Below are positions 62,078 to 64,000 of a DNA stretch of 64,000 bases, in pieces (position 1 is the stretch's first letter; each line of letters opens with the position of its first letter). Below the pieces are notes generated by a model. That model saw only the letters and a list, made by a program, of their open reading frames with translations. It ran no database searches and was not told the DNA's origin. A program made the translations under genes and the position numbers. The stretch is from the NCBI RefSeq assembly GCF_900167555.1, contig NZ_FUYF01000002.1, forward strand, positions 248,001-312,000, given 5' to 3'. The stretch is from Gemmiger formicilis (GTDB lineage Bacteria; Bacillota; Clostridia; Oscillospirales; Ruminococcaceae).

Positions 62078-63595
62078 ATGGAATTCAAACGCTGCAGCGG
62101 CATTCTGATGCCGATCTCGAGTCTGCCCGGCGGGTATGGCATCGGCAGCATGGGCAAGCCGGCCCATGACTTTGTGGACTTTCTGGCCAAGGCCGGGCAG
62201 ACCATCTGGCAGATTTTGCCCGTCGGCCCCACCGGCTACGCCGACAGCCCGTACCAGAGCTGCTCCGCCTTCGCGGGCAACCCCTACTTTATTGATCTGG
62301 ACCTGCTGGCCGCCGACGGCCTGCTGACCAAAAAAGACTACGCTGCCATCAACTGGGGCGGCGACGCGGCTCATGTGGACTACGGCACCCTCTACGAAAA
62401 GCGCTTCGCTGTGCTGCGTAAAGCCTACGCGAACTTCCTGAAAAAGCGTCCCGTGCCCGGCTACGAGACGCCCTACCCCGACGACTGGTACCGCTTCCGG
62501 TTTTTGAGCAGCGACTGGCTGCCCGACTACTGCCTGTACATGGCCATCAAGGAGGCCAACGGCATGGTGGACTGGCAGCAGTGGCCCCGCGCCCTGCGCG
62601 TGCGTGAGCCGGAGGCGCTGGCTGAATTCAAGGCCGAACACGCCGGGGAGATCGAGTTCTGGGCGTTCCTGCAATATGAGTTTGACCGCCAGTGGCGCGC
62701 CCTGCACGCCTACGCCAAGAAGAAGGGCGTCGCCATCATGGGCGATATTCCCATTTATGTCGCCGCCGACTCCGCCGACGCCTGGGCAGGCCGTGAGCTG
62801 TTTGAGACCGACGCCGAGGGCAAGCCCCGCCGCGTTGCAGGCTGCCCGCCGGACTACTTTGCCGCCGACGGCCAGCTGTGGGGCAACCCGCTCTACGACT
62901 GGGACTACCACCGCCGCACCGGCTATGCGTGGTGGATCCTGCGCATCCGCCACGCGCTGTCCATCTATGACATCCTGCGCATCGACCACTTCCGCGGCTT
63001 TGACACCTACTGGGCCATCCCGGCAGGGGAGACGACGGCCCGCAACGGGCGCTGGGAGCAGGGCCCGCGCATGGAGCTGTTCCGCGCACTGCACAACGCC
63101 CTGGGCAGCCTGCCCATCGTGGCCGAGGATCTGGGCGAGATGTTCGACTCGGTCCGCGAGCTGCTGGCGGAGAGCGGATTCCCCGGCATGAAGGTGCTGC
63201 AGTTCGCCTTCACCGGTGAGGACAGCGTTGACCTGCCCCACAACTACCCGCGCAACTGCGTGGCCTACCCCGGCACCCACGACAACAACACCCTGACCGG
63301 CTGGTTTGCCGAGGAGCTGACCGCCGCCCAGCGCAAGCAGGTCGTGGACTACTTTGCCCTGACGAAGCAGGAGGGCACCCTGCGCGGTATGCTGCGCGGC
63401 GTGCTGGCCAGCACCGCGGCGCTGGCGATCATCCCGATGGCCGACTGGCTGGAGGAACCCGCCGCCGCCCGCATGAATACCCCGGGCCAGGCACAGGGCA
63501 ACTGGCAGTGGCGCGCCGATGCCAAAAAGCTGACCCCTGCGCTGGCCGCTGAAATCCGCGTCCTGACGGAGCGCTACTTCCGCGCAGCAAAGTAA
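62078..63595 (+). CDS. malQ: 4-alpha-glucanotransferase
   Basis: 505 aa GH77 enzyme; transfers glucan chains between maltodextrins. Opening RCSGILMPISSLPGGYGIG, the nucleophile region RIDHFRGFDTYWAIP, the acid/base region VAEDLG and the third Asp in GTHDNNT are all intact. Typical length for the bacterial form. AGAGG upstream. Confidence 0.95.
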   Translation: MEFKRCSGILMPISSLPGGYGIGSMGKPAHDFVDFLAKAGQTIWQILPVGPTGYADSPYQSCSAFAGNPYFIDLDLLAADGLLTKKDYAAINWGGDAAHVDYGTLYEKRFAVLRKAYANFLKKRPVPGYETPYPDDWYRFRFLSSDWLPDYCLYMAIKEANGMVDWQQWPRALRVREPEALAEFKAEHAGEIEFWAFLQYEFDRQWRALHAYAKKKGVAIMGDIPIYVAADSADAWAGRELFETDAEGKPRRVAGCPPDYFAADGQLWGNPLYDWDYHRRTGYAWWILRIRHALSIYDILRIDHFRGFDTYWAIPAGETTARNGRWEQGPRMELFRALHNALGSLPIVAEDLGEMFDSVRELLAESGFPGMKVLQFAFTGEDSVDLPHNYPRNCVAYPGTHDNNTLTGWFAEELTAAQRKQVVDYFALTKQEGTLRGMLRGVLASTAALAIIPMADWLEEPAAARMNTPGQAQGNWQWRADAKKLTPALAAEIRVLTERYFRAAK

Positions 63596-63655
63596 TTTGT
63601 GAAGTTCGCACGGTATTTCATCGGTTTGACGAAGAAAGTTTGTACAGTGGGAATC

Positions 63656-63684
63656 TTGGAAAATCTTTTTCACTGTGGTAAAAT
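63656..63684 (+). promoter_or_regulatory. Sigma-A promoter upstream of the last gene
   Basis: TTGGAA (63656-63661), 17-bp spacer, TAAAAT (63679-63684) with TGG extended -10. Confidence 0.75.
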
Positions 63685-63747
63685 AAAACAGTATTATGCA
63701 AAAGCCGAGATGTGCGATGCCGGGAAATCCGGCGGTTAGGAAGCAAC

Positions 63748-64000
63748 ATGAAACAGGACTACACCCTTGACGAGCTGCAGACAGAGATGACAGCTCTGGC
63801 GCAGCTGTTTGACAGCGTGACCCTCGCAGACCCCCGCATGGGGTTGCTGGACCCGGCTACTTTGCAGCCGCTGAATAAAGTGGCTGCGATGCCCGCGCTG
63901 GACGCCGCAGGCCGCGGGTTGAAGATCGAAAAGGCCGCGGACGGTCTGCGCACCGTCATTGCCCAGGGCATTACGGTGGCGGACACGCCCTGCGTGCTGC
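63748..64000 (+). CDS. Unknown protein, 3'-truncated by the window edge
   Basis: First 84 codons only, open to the end of the window. ATG at 63748 preceded by GGAAGC/TTAGGAAG. The opening MKQDYTLDELQTEMTALAQ is helical and charged; then DPRMGLLDPATLQPLN. It could be the N-terminal input region of a signalling protein, but no domain can be named from this stretch. Confidence 0.7.
   Translation, partial: MKQDYTLDELQTEMTALAQLFDSVTLADPRMGLLDPATLQPLNKVAAMPALDAAGRGLKIEKAADGLRTVIAQGITVADTPCVL

Noticed and set aside
1-64000. CRISPR array, rRNA genes, integrase or transposase genes
   Set aside because: No regularly spaced direct repeats, no rRNA sequence and no recognisable recombinase were seen on either strand. 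The AT-rich island carries no integrase and no attachment-site duplication that I could find by eye.

Overview
The window is about 64 kb of GC-rich chromosome from a Gram-positive, low-oxygen Clostridia-type bacterium. The S10-spc-alpha ribosomal super-operon has the Firmicutes order with adk-map-KOW-infA inside it. Shine-Dalgarno sites are strong (AGGAGG), sigma-A promoters have 17-bp spacers, and clostridial families such as GGGtGRT, IreB and the long PRPP synthetase are present. The intergenic palindromes beginning GTAGGGGC resemble those I associate with Faecalibacterium/Gemmiger/Subdoligranulum-like Oscillospiraceae. The genus is an inference.

Layout. 1-2432: 3' part of rqcH and an unknown lipoprotein. 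2623-18690: one uninterrupted ribosomal/transcription super-operon from rpsJ to rplQ, with its promoter, a structured leader containing an attenuator-like hairpin, and a final terminator. 19180-20451: CNNM/CorC-type membrane protein. 20611-24034: an AT-rich island with an XRE repressor divergent from three membrane-type genes, the last a stand-alone DUF697 protein; operator-like inverted repeats cover the promoters. 24330-29108: PRPP synthetase, murD, a GNAT acetyltransferase and a methionine gamma-lyase family protein. 29387-32055: ireB, divergent from an M3 oligoendopeptidase plus a membrane protein. 32510-40374: an oligopeptide ABC importer (oppABCDF) plus a 91-aa membrane protein; OppC carries a repeat-built extracellular insertion. 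40491-45466: tRNA-Lys, aspS, a DUF4349 lipoprotein and hisS.

45509-48508: an MFS transporter and an O-antigen-ligase-like membrane protein. 48890-50748: a NifU-like/GGGtGRT pair. 50785-57208: a five-gene cluster made of a DivIVA-like coiled-coil protein, a VWA-FHA membrane protein, a zinc-ribbon FHA-like protein, an FHA-FHA-ABC ATPase and an ABC-2 permease. 57365-60560 (minus strand): a CmpB-type membrane protein, trmB and an AlaX-type editing protein. 60696-64000: a solute-binding lipoprotein, malQ and the start of an unrecognised gene.

Functional links. The ribosomal block co-expresses ribosome, RNA polymerase alpha, secretion (SecY), nucleotide (Adk) and Met-removal (Map) functions. The opp operon and the neighbouring oligoendopeptidase suggest peptide scavenging. 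IreB and the FHA proteins point to Ser/Thr kinase signalling, but no kinase or phosphatase lies in the window. The two best candidates for an undescribed system are the XRE/DUF697 island and the VWA-FHA-ABC cluster. Intergenic DNA is densely populated by at least two families of short palindromic repeats plus two MITE-like elements.
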